Source: Prosopocoilus inquinatus (lineage: Eukaryota > Arthropoda > Insecta > Coleoptera > Lucanidae). From it: a stretch of 64,000 bases of DNA. Where the stretch lies: positions 43,200,101 to 43,264,100 of the forward strand of contig CM069872.1 in assembly GCA_036172665.1 (NCBI GenBank), read 5' to 3'. A model generated the notes under the pieces. The model did no database searches. It saw nothing but the letters and a program-made list of their open reading frames with translations, and was not told the origin of the DNA. Below, piece by piece: positions 9,755-19,688 of this stretch; positions within the stretch are counted from its first letter, which is position 1, and each line of letters opens with the position of its first letter. The translations under genes were made by a program, and so were the position numbers.

Positions 9755-10489
9755 TTATGTGAATCTTCTCAAATGAAGTCTTAGAGTACTTACTTCGTTT
9801 CTAAAATTTACTAATCGATTCTCTTGATCTAATAGTCGAATGACTATTCTCGTAATCACGTTCACGGTCACTGGAAGATAAATAGCTTGAAGAGGGGATT
9901 CTATTATTTTAAACCCTGGAGGTACATTTGGAAAGAAATGATACAAAACATGACCGGGTTCTCCGTTGTTATAAGATCCACCGGTTAGATTACATTCTAT
10001 TCTTATAGCATTTACTTTATTTATTTCCACCGGAAAATCACCAATGTTATTATCGTTTACTTTCAACGTTCGCGGTTTAAAACCCAACAATTTTCCCAAT
10101 GAATTTGGTTTACTAAAATCGAGCTTAACCGAACTGTGTATGGTTGCCTTTAAAGTATTATTATTTCCTTTAATGTTTATATAATCAGGGATATTGTTAT
10201 TTTGAAAATAATCTTTCAGATATTGGTTGATATCGTCTAGTTCATATGTACCTGTAGGTATAACGATAGTTTTCCAAACCGTCGTTTTTCCTGTTTCTTC
10301 ATAATGTATCAAATTATTACTTTCATCTATGTTAGGTATTGCATTAAACGTTTCAAAATTTAACAAGCACATTTCATATGTTGCCTCTTCATCGAGGTAT
10401 AGTGGTGGATTCAATTCACAAAATAAAACTGATTCAGTTCCCGTAAGAGTGAATGTACACGCAACGGGTGAAGATTCCATGTTGACCAT
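9755..10489 (-). CDS. Minor capsid protein (penton-like, single jelly roll)
   Basis: A 244-aa protein located between the protease and the major capsid gene, the usual site of the penton-like vertex protein in Polintons. Features that fit are the opening hydrophobic beta-strand pattern, CELNPPLYLDEEATYEMCLLN-like segment, a TGTYELDDINQYLKDYF stretch near residue 80, LGFKPRT near 135, and a C-terminal strand ending in an RLHLRRFT tail. The ATG at 10489 is followed four codons later by a second Met; either could start. The frame overlaps nothing but begins only 22 bp after the protease stop. Confidence 0.83.
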   Translation of the reverse strand: MVNMESSPVACTFTLTGTESVLFCELNPPLYLDEEATYEMCLLNFETFNAIPNIDESNNLIHYEETGKTTVWKTIVIPTGTYELDDINQYLKDYFQNNNIPDYINIKGNNNTLKATIHSSVKLDFSKPNSLGKLLGFKPRTLKVNDNNIGDFPVEINKVNAIRIECNLTGGSYNNGEPGHVLYHFFPNVPPGFKIIESPLQAIYLPVTVNVITRIVIRLLDQENRLVNFRNEVSTLRLHLRRFT

Positions 10490-10511
10490 CTTTCAAGTAC
10501 TACATTCTTAC

Positions 10512-10892
10512 TTAACTTGTAAAGGACTTTAAAAACTGTAGACATAAGTGTCCACAATTTTGTGTATTTTGTTTCTGATACCTTTCATAATTATAGTTAA
10601 TAACTCCCAATCCGTTCGACAAAAGATATTTCTCTACTTCAACTGGAGGTCGTAGATCTCCATAGCTGTCAAAATATTTTACGATTCCTCCTCTCTTATA
10701 ATATGCCACCCAATGCGTTCCTTCACCAGAATCGCTATCTAAATTCACTACTCCACTTTCATGCTTCCATATCTTTTTAGGTAAAGTATCTCTCATAAAC
10801 ACACCTCGAAAGAAAGGTAATTTCCATATTTTAGCATATTTCAGTATGTCAATGTTAGTCAACGGTCGCCGAGGCAAATATTTCAGTTTTTT
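10512..10892 (-). CDS. Adenain-type cysteine protease, probably made by minus-1 frameshifting
   Basis: Capsid-maturation protease related to adenovirus protease. The catalytic His is in GTHWVAYY, an acidic partner in VKYFDSYGD, and the Gln/Cys pair in TQNCGHLCL close to the C-terminus. The upstream motif LTNIDILKYAKIW then PFFRGVFMRDTLP is characteristic of Polinton proteases. There is no ATG in the frame ahead of these motifs. The frame is open upstream only to about 10919 and begins inside the end of the phospholipase gene. Entry is most simply explained by ribosomes slipping minus 1 on the A AAA AAC heptamer at 10892-10886, giving a capsid-protein/protease fusion. An unseen splice, or a mutation that split a formerly fused frame, are alternatives. 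Confidence 0.88.
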   Translation of the reverse strand, partial: KKLKYLPRRPLTNIDILKYAKIWKLPFFRGVFMRDTLPKKIWKHESGVVNLDSDSGEGTHWVAYYKRGGIVKYFDSYGDLRPPVEVEKYLLSNGLGVINYNYERYQKQNTQNCGHLCLQFLKSFTS

Positions 10893-11704
10893 GGATTGGA
10901 TCGTAAATATAACCCACACCCTGTTTTGTAAGGTTTTATATAGAATCCGCTTCCCACTGCTTTTGTTTCCATAGCGCGATTATGTCGCTCTGCCTCTTTC
11001 AGTTGCTCTTTCGCAGCTTTTGCATCGTTTACCGCCTTAGCAATTGCAGCTGCACCGCCGCCGAGCGATCCTATTGCGCCCAAAGCCGCAAATAATGGAA
11101 TTAAAGGTAAAAACCCTCCTCTCTTAGGAATTGGTATCACTCTTTGACGTGGAGGTCTTATTTTCTTGTGGTCCTTCTTTAAAACAGCCTGCGCCAATTT
11201 CACATTTTCTAACAGACTCTTGTTACCATTACGTGAAATTGCATGTTGTGCTTTCCTTACAGCTTGTCGAAATGATAATTTACCACCACGCTTCTTCCTT
11301 TTACTACGCTTTCTCTTCACTCCGTTTCCCATTCCAAGCTTTGTCTTAGCTTTCATTAAGGCGGCTACAGATAACGCAGATGCTTTTTCACCAAATCCCG
11401 CTTCTGTACTCTTCACTCTTTTCACTGCCGCTTGATACAATTTTTTATCTGCTTCGTGACGTTTTTCTAAATCGCTACTTACAGAATATGCGATATCGTG
11501 TTGCTTGCAAGCCTCATCCAACGCATTCACACCTCTGTCTCCTCTTTTAAGTCGAACGTCTAATTTTGTGCCCGGACCGCAGTAATTGTAACCTGGTAAG
11601 TGTAACTCTACTGGTAGTTTATTAATTAACGTATTAAGTAAACCACGACCTTTTCGTTTTAAGGTGCTTCTCGCAGTGTAATCTGTTTTGACACGACGTC
11701 GCAT
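10883..11704 (-). CDS. Minor capsid/core protein with phospholipase A2 domain
   Basis: A 273-aa protein. Near residues 35-80 it has the parvovirus VP1-type phospholipase A2 core: Ca-binding loop YCGPGTKLD and the catalytic His-Asp in ACKQHDIAYS. In virions this enzyme helps breach endosomal membranes. A very basic tract (RKRSKRKKRGGK) follows, then a hydrophobic stretch GGFLPLIPLFAALGAIG with Gly/Ala-rich continuation, resembling adenovirus pX/pVI-like core proteins, and a Lys/Glu helix. The last sense codons form the slippery heptamer and the TGA stop is at 10885-10883. The ATG at 11704 is preceded by a TATA box at 11770-11778. All key active-site residues seem present. Confidence 0.88.
   Translation of the reverse strand: MRRRVKTDYTARSTLKRKGRGLLNTLINKLPVELHLPGYNYCGPGTKLDVRLKRGDRGVNALDEACKQHDIAYSVSSDLEKRHEADKKLYQAAVKRVKSTEAGFGEKASALSVAALMKAKTKLGMGNGVKRKRSKRKKRGGKLSFRQAVRKAQHAISRNGNKSLLENVKLAQAVLKKDHKKIRPPRQRVIPIPKRGGFLPLIPLFAALGAIGSLGGGAAAIAKAVNDAKAAKEQLKEAERHNRAMETKAVGSGFYIKPYKTGCGLYLRSNPKN
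10884..10892 (-). promoter_or_regulatory. Putative minus-1 ribosomal frameshift site
   Basis: On the coding strand the phospholipase gene ends CCA AAA AAC TGA. The heptamer A AAA AAC is a canonical X XXY YYZ slippery sequence in exactly the right phase, and the minus-1 frame entered here is the protease frame, open for 125 codons. Downstream a short GC-rich stem (CGG/CCG around a CGA loop) lies about 16 nt away; no strong pseudoknot was spotted by eye. Confidence 0.6.
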
Positions 11705-11769
11705 TTATGGCTTTTCTTTCTAACAGTCAACGATGTTACATGTGTACTACTTCAATACTCACTGCTTAT

Positions 11770-11778
11770 CTTTATATA
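11770..11778 (-). promoter_or_regulatory. TATA box of the phospholipase/protease gene
   Basis: TATATAAAG on the minus strand, 66 bp upstream of the ATG at 11704, in the 210-bp spacer behind the 289-codon gene. Confidence 0.6.
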
Positions 11779-11916
11779 GCGTAAAAATTTCTCTTAATTT
11801 TTTGGTTAAGTATCGTTAGTTTATTAAATAAAGGGTCAAACAGTGTTCTTAGAAAATTTTATTTATAACTGACAGTGTCATATCTAGAAATATATACATA
11901 TTAAATCACATAACAT

Positions 11917-12836
11917 TTACATATTAACAGCTTTATGCATACTTATATCAAAAATTAATTTACTAATTCCAAACATCATTAATTCATTTGTAATTGCTCC
12001 TTTCTCAGATATTTCATTATTGAGAAATGATTTAACATTTGTCTTCATATCACTTTCCATAACACTCAAGCATGGAATCATGTTGCTGTAGAATGATTTA
12101 TAGTTCAATTGTTTCAAAACTTCTAAACGATATAATACAATATCACACAATTTCCAGAGTTCCAATAGACCTTTATAAGATATATATAATGTCTCCACTC
12201 CTCTTTCTAATTTCAGTATTTTCGTTCCTTCGATGCGTTCGAAAGACGCCTTTACTGAGCTGATTTTCATTACCGGATAAATAGTTTTCTTCTCAGTAAA
12301 ATACGACTTCAAAGTGTAGTTATAAGAACAAAATTCTTTCCATTCCTCTTCTAAAAACGATATGCTCTGCCTTTTGGAACCCATAATACGTATTATCGGA
12401 TCAAAAAATGTTTCGGTACACAGTCCGACACAAATCCACTTCGTACGGCTCTTATTTAGAAAATATACACTTTGAGCTAAAAGTGGCAACTGATCTACGT
12501 CAGTCACCTCTCTTGCTTCTGAAATCTCGGAAGGTGCTGTCTCATTAGTATCACATTGACGAAAATCTTCATCTGTGAAGTAAGGCTGGGAGAGTATTTC
12601 AAATTGAAACTCGTTTCGAACTGAGGGCATATTCAAACCGTGCTCATCCGGCTTTTCTTCTTTTGGTTTGTCAACGTTTTCAGTCAGAAGTCTTTTCTTC
12701 TGTACGTCATCAAAAGGATCGTTCACGTGCCTTCTCTTTTGCTTCAGGAAAAAATCCACTTGTTTAGATGTCACTGTTAAATACAATAAAAATATACAAA
12801 TTATAAATTATTACAATAAGATGACTTAAACTTACT
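11917..12836 (-). CDS. Unrecognised Polinton protein, start codon split by an intron
   Basis: The long frame (11917-12773) has no suitable ATG near its beginning. A 62-bp intron (12835 to 12774) with a GTAAGT donor and a TTTAACAG acceptor joins an exon ending in A to an exon starting TG, which creates an ATG exactly at the junction. A TATA box and an initiator (TCAGTT) lie 31 bp apart upstream. The product is about 285 aa: a charged, basic N-terminus (KQKRRHV), an acidic linker, then a conserved-looking core (FLNKSRTKWICVGLC, IRIMGSKRQSISFLEEEW) and a helical C-terminus. I have a sense of similar proteins in other arthropod Polintons but cannot name a function. Confidence 0.65.
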
Positions 12837-12893
12837 TTTATGTATGTAGGTAGGTGATTAACTTAACAATACAACTCACAGTTCTGTAACAAC

Positions 12894-12926
12894 TGAATCT
12901 ATTCCCAAATGAAGAACCTTATATAA
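12894..12926 (-). promoter_or_regulatory. TATA box plus initiator
   Basis: TTATATAAGG on the minus strand (12917-12926) followed by TCAGTT whose A is at 12894, i.e. 31 bp downstream. This is the spacing of an arthropod core promoter and predicts a short 5' exon ending at 12836. Confidence 0.65.
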
Positions 12927-12990
12927 CAAGATTTTAGGTGGGGGTCCCTACCTCCTCCAACCTTACGGTCATATTCAAGATAAACCGTTT

Positions 12991-13415
12991 TTGGATCCTC
13001 CGTCAAGTTAAGGTCACGTCAAGGATAGATAATTTTTGGAACCCTCCTCTGACCTCGCTTTTAGAGGTAATGATGAGGTCACGTCAATGACATTGAAAAT
13101 TTTGCAACCTCCTCTGACTTGATCCTTAACCTTGTAGTTACATCGGCACAAAGCAAATTTTAGAACCTCCTCCGATCTTAACCTTGAACCCTCAAGGTCA
13201 TTTCAAAGTTTCCTCTCGGTTACGTTAGGAACAGGTCGATTCTGGAACCTCCTCTAATCTTGACCTTGATCGAGGTCACCTCAAGGTCATGGCCTTGAAG
13301 TTTAAGGTCATGGTGAGGTCACGTCAGGAATAGGCCGATTCTGGAACCTCCTCCGACCTTGACCTTGAACTTTATTGGTCAAGGTCGGAGGAGGTTCCAG
13401 AATCGGCCTATTCCT
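12991..13415. repeat. Minisatellite of GGAACCTCCTCYGACCTTGACC-type units with nuclear-receptor half-sites
   Basis: Degenerate copies start near 12991, 13037, 13103, 13161, 13242 and 13341. Within and between them are many AAGGTCA or GAGGTCA hexamer sites, several in the extended TCAAGGTCA form recognised by FTZ-F1/ERR-type monomeric nuclear receptors, and repeated GGTCACGTCA. It sits just upstream of the rightmost element promoter. Polinton terminal repeats often contain such tandem arrays, so it may be part of the right terminal inverted repeat. Confidence 0.7.
13326..13415. repeat. Perfect hairpin, 39-bp arms
   Basis: Arms 13326-13364 and 13377-13415 are exact reverse complements around a 12-bp loop. 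The left arm is the last minisatellite unit, so the right arm is an inverted copy of it. Confidence 0.9.
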
Positions 13416-15340
13416 ACTACTGACCCACTTGTTCCGTGACCAGTACGATAATGTAGTATTCGAATTGTATTAGTCACGCCCACAATAATTCCTGTCGAGT
13501 GCGACATTTACACTGTACCCCTTCCCCTCCCGCCCAATAACAATTAACAGCATCGGAGTGGCGGAAAAATTATTATTATTTAAAAAATATATAACATATA
13601 TTTTACACGGAATTACATTCCGTGTAAAAGGCGTTACACAATAAGTGACGAATTCTTTTTCCTGATTATAATCATCTTAGTTCACTGTCAGTGTAGTATA
13701 ATACTTATGTTCTCTCCATTATGTAATACCTTAGATCATTATTTTATTATAGTCGTATTATACATTCCTTTTCAATTTCGAAATATTTTTCCAATCTCAA
13801 TTTTATTTACTTTGTGCCAGTGTGTTAAATTGGTTTCTTTCTATAAAAGAACGACATCTATTGTTTTATTAATACTTACTTCAGTCTATAAATTATCATG
13901 CAGTTCTCAATAAATTTTGTAGAACTAGAGTAGAAAAAAAAAATAAGAGAATTGTTTAGAATCAAGGAAACAGCACTTCCGTAAGCTATGTAGATAAACG
14001 CCTAAAATTTACGATTTTATTTGAATTTATTGTCTGCATGAGAAGTACATGGTTACATTCCGGCCGAATCTTAATACAAATGTTGGTTACCGCTTGCGTT
14101 CCCTACATAAAGCGCCGCTATAAAAATGCATGAAGCTCACAGAAAGGGTAGCGGCGCCTCACCCCGGGGACGAAAAAAATCTACATAAAAAATAACCGTG
14201 CATAGCAAAGGCAATTTCTGCGAACGGGCACCATTAGCGGGGCGGCCATTGTTTAGCGTGCCAAATTAATTTACTCTTCCCCCGGCTTCTCCGCCGCTCT
14301 GCCGCCACCCTTCTTGATTGCGAACTTCGTCCCAGCGAGATAATGGGTATCGTTGCTGAAATATTTAAAACGTTTGCGTGAATAAGAAAATCGCCAAATT
14401 GCCCGTAAGAACATCGGCGTATCCAACCCGAATCCTTTTTTCTCCCTTCGGCTCATATTTCATTTATATAAAAAAAAGAAGTTTTAGATGGGTAAGACGA
14501 AAATCGAATGAATAAAATTTACTGAAAATCCAAAACACCATAAAATATAATACTCACCAATAACAATACTAAATGTCTTTGATATAAAAAAATTAACAAT
14601 TCCAATTATTTGTACAAGTCCATTGAAAGTACTGATATAAGGGAAAAATCAAAATATATTTTGTACAATATCATTTCAAATACGCAAAAACATTTAAAAA
14701 CTATAAGTGTTAAAGCAGTAATGGTTCAAACAAGCTTACATTTTATATTTTGTTTTTATTTCATTTTTTAATTGTATTAATACCAGACCGTGTCCTAAAG
14801 CTAAAGGTAGCAATATTCTCTTATTTAAATTGCATAGCAATAACATAAAGCTGCAATGTAACACCCAGCTGCGAAATCTGCACAAGTGAGAGAACTAACA
14901 AGAAAAAACTTTCATGAACAATTTTATTATTGATCAATATACAGATTCTTTTGGCCAAGAAAGATCTTTTAGCAAAATTCAATCTCCAGAGGAATCAAGT
15001 ATCTCAAATGAGGCTGGACCATATATATTCGAAGTAAATGTGCATTCAGAATCGTAAGGAAAGTCGTGCTGGTAAGAGACATGGAGTTGGCCCTTAAATA
15101 TATCAAGAAATTTAAGCTCAAAGAAGCTTGAAATGATCGCTGTGGAATAAAAATTGCAAAATTCAGTTCTCCCCAAGACACTACCATGAACACCTTTTTA
15201 AGAACAAAACGTGTTTCATCCGCCTTCATCAGCACTAATGAGTCAGCGTATTTACTGAAATTTTGAATTTCTGTGTAATAAATAAAAATATAGCGTTAGG
15301 GAGAAAGCTAAAGCGAATTAACACATTTTCCAAAAGTTAA
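13416..15340. other. Intergenic, no gene supported
   Basis: Contains a 13-bp-arm palindrome at 13601-13629 (TTTTACACGGAAT with a 3-bp loop), a fragment near 13440-13560 similar to DNA near 28.3 and 42.6 kb, and a GC-richer island at about 14085-14460. The rest is AT-rich with no convincing frame. Confidence 0.5.
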
Positions 15341-15362
15341 CGAATTGGACAAGCTTTATATT

Positions 15363-16495
15363 ACGGTGTTATTTACTGAAGAAACTTCCATTTTCCAAAT
15401 AGTTGCGACACAAACGTTACAAAATAAGTGCAAAGGGGACTCAGCATACTACATTTTTGGCGCCGCAACGTATGAGGTCGTAGAAGATTTTGAAAAACTT
15501 TGTGAGTTTAAGCGAAGGAAATGGCAGAAAAGAAATTAAGAACTCCTAAAAAAAGCTCAGGAAATTGAAAGGATAGCAGAAGAAAGGGAGGAAATTGGGG
15601 AAAAAGCAAGAGAAACCGAAGTGAAAGGAACAGAAACAGGAGAGTATTTTAGCAGTAATTATGGAAAAGATGAACCAGAACCAAGCACAACTAGAACAAA
15701 ATAACAAAAAGACGGACCAGAACTAGACACAACTAGAGCAAAATAACAAGGAGATAAAGTAAAACAACTTGGAAATACAAGGAAAGATCAAGCAGAACAA
15801 CATCAAAACTCAAGGACAATTGGAGCAGAATACCTACACGATGCAAGAAAACAATAAGAGGATACAAATAAAGTTTGAGCAGACAAGTGCAGAAATAAAA
15901 CTAAATTTTAATTTTTTATTTTAAAATAATGGAAAACAAGCAAGAGATGTGGAACATTCTGAAAAAGTTCAAAGTGGAACTAGGAACGAGGTAAATAAAA
16001 AAAATAACTTTGGACGTAAAGAGACTGAGAGACGAAATAAAGAAGGCTCTGCTAAACGTAAGTGAAATGATAAAAATAGAAAACAAAGTATGCAAACTGC
16101 AGGTAGAGGAAAAGTTAACAGAAGCAAATCGAGAACTAAATCAGAACTGCAGAGAACGTCATGGTGATTTAGCGACGAAAATTACAGAATAGATGAACCA
16201 GCAGGAAAAAGAGAGTGATAAATTAATCCAGAAGAGACGCAGACGAAGGGATGATACCATATCAACGCCATCGTTCCATACCAGCACCCTAGAACGGGAA
16301 TCTAGTAATTCTAAACATAGAAGAAATTAGCACAGAGAACTGAAAAATGAAATTTTATCTACGATATAAATTTAATTTCTGATTCTGAGGACGTGCAGTG
16401 TTATTTACCTGGAGAAACTTCCATTTTCAAAATAGTTACGACACAAACATAACAAAACAAGTGCAAAAGGGGCCCATCATCACTACAATTGTATG
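15363..16495 (+). mobile_element. Decayed LTR retrotransposon relic with gag-like coiled coil
   Basis: About 95 bp repeats directly at 15363-15460 and 16398-16492 (shared GAAACTTCCATTTTC, ACGACACAAAC, AAGTGCAAA blocks), as expected for LTR ends. The first copy is followed at once by TGGCGCCGCAACG, a primer-binding-site-like sequence. Between them, three frames encode Lys/Glu/Gln/Asn-rich coiled-coil sequence with repeated LEQNNK-like units and several point stop codons, which resembles the central part of some gypsy-type gag proteins. No pol is left. Confidence 0.55.
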
Positions 16496-16499
16496 TATA

Positions 16500-17288
16500 C
16501 AGGGAAGGGCAAAAGTATGGAACCGGCTTAATTGTTCGAAAACTGTTTGACGTATCTATTTGAAATTTGGTATGTGATTTAGAATCAATAAGACCTATAT
16601 TATCAATTTGTTTGAATTGTTTATCTGCTCTTATTTCGGAGATACAACGCCTACTTGATTTTTTTTAAATGACAACCTGCTGATTTCTTTCCTTTATTTA
16701 ATAGTTCGTTCAATTCTCTAAACGATCACATAAAAATATTAATCTATTACATAAGAAAATTTTCTTCGCCGATTTTCTTCCTTTATTTAATAGCTCGTTT
16801 AATCCTCTAAGCAACCATATAAAAATATTTATATATTGCGTAAGAAAATTTTGGAAAACATAACGTTTCAATGAAAACATTAGAAAAAATTAAGACAACT
16901 TTTATTAAAGTTGCCTTAAAAACAGCCCATAATCTTATGGCCTTCTAGTTTTTTTGTTAAAACTGGTATTTTTCTTGAATATCAACCAATAAACCATTTT
17001 TTCTAACTTTTTCATTCAAACGTTATTTTCTCGAAAATTTTCTTATGTAATAGGTTAATATTTTTGTGTGATCGTTTAGAGAATTGAACGAACTATTAAA
17101 TAAAGGAAAGAAATCAGCAGGTTGTCATTTAAAAAATATCAAGTAGGCGTTGTATCTCAGAAACAAGGGCAGATAAACTATTAAAACAAATTAATTATAT
17201 AGGCCTTACTGACTGTAAATCACACACCAAATTTCATCAAACAGTTTTTTGAAATATTAAGCCGGTTCCATACTTTTGCCCTACCCTG
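16500..17288. mobile_element. Tc1/mariner-like non-autonomous element with about 270-bp inverted repeats
   Basis: Ends read CAGGGAAGGGCAAAAGTATGG and its near-complement, both flanked by TA (16498-16499 and 17289-17290). The arms (about 16500-16770 and 17020-17288) are close to identical; the interior holds no transposase frame. Confidence 0.8.
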
Positions 17289-18011
17289 TATGTAGACAAG
17301 TATTTAGATTATTTGTTTTTTCTTTTTGGCGAAGAAAACTGAATTGTGCACTGTGCACACACTGTGTCTAAAAGAAAATTAAGAGTGAGGAAATTGTATG
17401 TGGTAGCTAAAAAATGTAAAAGACAACTTGAAAGCGTCCTCTACCCCTGCTAGAAATTATAAGAACCTATCATCAACGTCATTGTTGTTAATATTATCAA
17501 CGTCCCAATTTGTTAATACTTAGGAGCTTACTATAATTCAACTGTATTTTTAGTTAAAAAAAAAAAGAGATTGAGGGTATAGAAATTCACATTGAAGATG
17601 ATGAGGTAGAACGGCTGGAAACAATGACGGGGGCAGAACTGAGAATTGGAGTTCTCCGAATATCTCCAATAGTTTCGAGAAAAGTCAATACCACATCTAA
17701 CGCCCGACACTGGTCTTTGACAACTTCAAAAAATCCAATGAAACGAAGATAAGAGTTGGGAAACGGTAGGAGAGATCATGGGAAATTATTCTTGGCTTAA
17801 GAAACCACTGTCGATAGCAATAGACATTTAAATATTAAAATTTAATTTGAAAAGTTTATTGAATTATGTTGCTGACAGAGTTAGATAGAGTTAAAAAATA
17901 GTTTATTGCATTTTAAAGAATTTAAAGAAAAGATAAGATTGATTATTCAATTTTTAAGATATTTATGACGTCAGATGAGTACTGAAGCTGTTCTGCTGTC
18001 TTATTTATAAA

Positions 18012-18087
18012 AGGTAATAATAGTGACTATTAGGATGTTATTAACTGTACAGAAAGTGTTAATAGCATCCTAGTAGTCACTATTATC
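18012..18087. repeat. Short inverted repeat, about 30-bp arms
   Basis: TAATAGTGACTA and TAGGATG blocks on the left are mirrored on the right around a loop of about 12 bp. Confidence 0.7.
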
Positions 18088-18160
18088 TTCTTTAATAAAG
18101 GCACATTAATGTTTCGAGATAAATGCATACATTTTGCTAAAAATACTATTTGTATTCTAA

Positions 18161-18286
18161 GAGCCATTTTCATAATCAGACTTTAAGGAAGCTTTAATTT
18201 AAAGTCCCTTTAAGTATAGGGAAACAAATGTATTTTTTTTAGGTTAAAGTAACTTTAAATTTAAAGTCTGATTATGAAAACGGCCC
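18161..18286. mobile_element. PIF/Harbinger-like MITE
   Basis: 126-bp foldback with ends G(A/G)GCC(A/G)TTTTCATAATCAGAC, flanked on both sides by TAA (18158-18160 and 18287-18289), the typical TWA duplication. Confidence 0.75.
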
Positions 18287-18492
18287 TAAGTGATAAAATA
18301 GAATAATAATAACAAATTAAAAGATCAAATATTACGAATCATCGACATAAGTCACAAGTAATATCAAAAATGATAAATTTGTATCATAAATAATAAATTT
18401 TCTTTTATTCGAAATAAATACACAACACAGAATATACAATAATGAAGGGTAGGAGCAGAAATGTAACACCGCATTAAAAATACCAATAAATT

Positions 18493-18511
18493 GGCGCCCA
18501 ACGTGGGGTCT
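18493..18511 (+). repeat. LTR-element primer-binding site relic
   Basis: TGGCGCCCAACGTGGGG is the lysine-tRNA-type primer-binding site of many retroelements. No matching internal coding DNA or second LTR was found next to it, so only an LTR/leader fragment remains. Confidence 0.5.
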
Positions 18512-18797
18512 CTGCATCATCAAGTGACTCTCATTACAATGAGTAACCGTTTGAAACTTCATCTATAGTTGCATAAGAAAAATGTTTGTTCCAATTGTAT
18601 GTAGATCTATTCGTGTTTCTTTATATTTTTGAGTGGTTGAATTTTTAAACTTCATTTTAATTAGGGGTCATTAGTGGATGCACGCTTTTTGAAAGTTCAA
18701 AATAAAAGAAAAATCATGTAAATAAATAAAACATGGTAATTAAAACTAATTTGTTTAGCATGAAATTTTGCAAACAAAAAATAACCAAAGAAAATGG

Positions 18798-19039
18798 ACT
18801 GTGGTTTGTAGTATAAGGAAAATGGATTTAACCTCCTAACAACAAAAAGTTTGTTTAAAAACTAAATACGTATTTCGGCAGCTACGCCGTATTCAGTAGA
18901 TGTCTTCTTCTTGATCACAAGAGAAGTCTTCTCATCTACTGAAGATGGCAGCGTAGCTGCCGAAATACGTATTTAGTTTTAAACAAACTTTTTGTGGTTA
19001 GGAGGTTAAATCCATTTTCTTTGTACTACAAACCACAGT
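18798..19039. mobile_element. Foldback element, about 90-bp arms
   Basis: Left arm ACTGTGGTTTGTAGTA through GGATTTAACCTCC and CGTATTTCGGCAGC is repeated in reverse at the right end. Small differences mark it as an older insertion. No gene inside. Confidence 0.85.
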
Positions 19040-19688
19040 CTCCAATACATTTTAATAAAAAATAACCACATTACAATCGCTTATTACATGATAACTGTCT
19101 GTCTTCTGTGAGATAGTATCTTGTTTGTCTGACGCCCTTGCCATAACAATAATATAATAAGCAACAGGGTAGACAAATCCCAGCTAGCTCTTTTAACATT
19201 CGCTATGATACTACACTGTAATTTTCAGAAAATGTTGATAGGTCCTTTACTCGAAGCAATCTCATCGGCACTTTAAATAGCGATTTACACTTGCTGTAAA
19301 TACAAGGTAACAATTAACGAATGCAGTTGTTGATTAAAATGTTCTAAATGAAGGACCTGCGTTAGCTGCAATGAGTTTAATAACAACTGAAGTTGTTAGG
19401 TACTTGTTTAAAGCGTCGATGAGATAGCTGTGAGTGGAGGATTGAAGGACTAACTAAGGTGAAGTATATTACACGAATTATAGCGATCGATAATTTGTTG
19501 AGAAACCTAATATGACATGCAAGGTAAGGCGAGATGGGTTTCTCAAAAATATTAGATGTTTACTGTACAAATACGTTCGTTGGTTCATCTCTTCAAATTC
19601 TGGAGCATCCAGTATAATAATCACCCTAACTGTAATATACTATTTTAAAAATTGATAGATGTAGTTGTTAATAATATAAAAAAAAATT
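19040..19688. other. Intergenic, nothing recognised
   Basis: AT-rich, no supported frame and no clear repeat. Confidence 0.4.

Larger units (their letters stand above)
1..13415 (-). mobile_element. Polinton/Maverick (adintovirus-like) element, left part beyond the window
   Basis: The stretch carries, on one strand, a DDE integrase, an A32/FtsK-type packaging ATPase, an adenain-type protease, penton-like and hexon-like capsid proteins and a phospholipase A2-bearing minor capsid protein. That set is diagnostic of Polintons and adintoviruses. All genes point left. PolB is not seen and would have to lie left of position 1. The right limit is inferred: the last recognisable element gene ends at 12836, its promoter is near 12.92 kb, and a repeat block with a hairpin follows to 13415. 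The left terminal inverted repeat is not visible, so the terminus and the 6-bp target duplication could not be checked. Most frames are open, suggesting a fairly young insertion, but one gene carries an 11-bp frameshifting duplication. Confidence 0.88.

Noticed and set aside
11720..11762. A 43-bp intron in the leader of the phospholipase gene (GTGAGTATT..GTTAG)
   Set aside because: The donor lies only about 16 bp from the TATA box, upstream of the expected transcription start.
13601..13629. 13-bp-arm palindrome as a candidate Polinton terminus or terminator
   Set aside because: No matching left terminus is visible and the flanking DNA resembles a MITE found elsewhere in the window.
14271..14456. 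61-codon minus-strand frame in the GC-richer island near 14.3 kb
   Set aside because: No recognisable motif and composition explained by local GC content.
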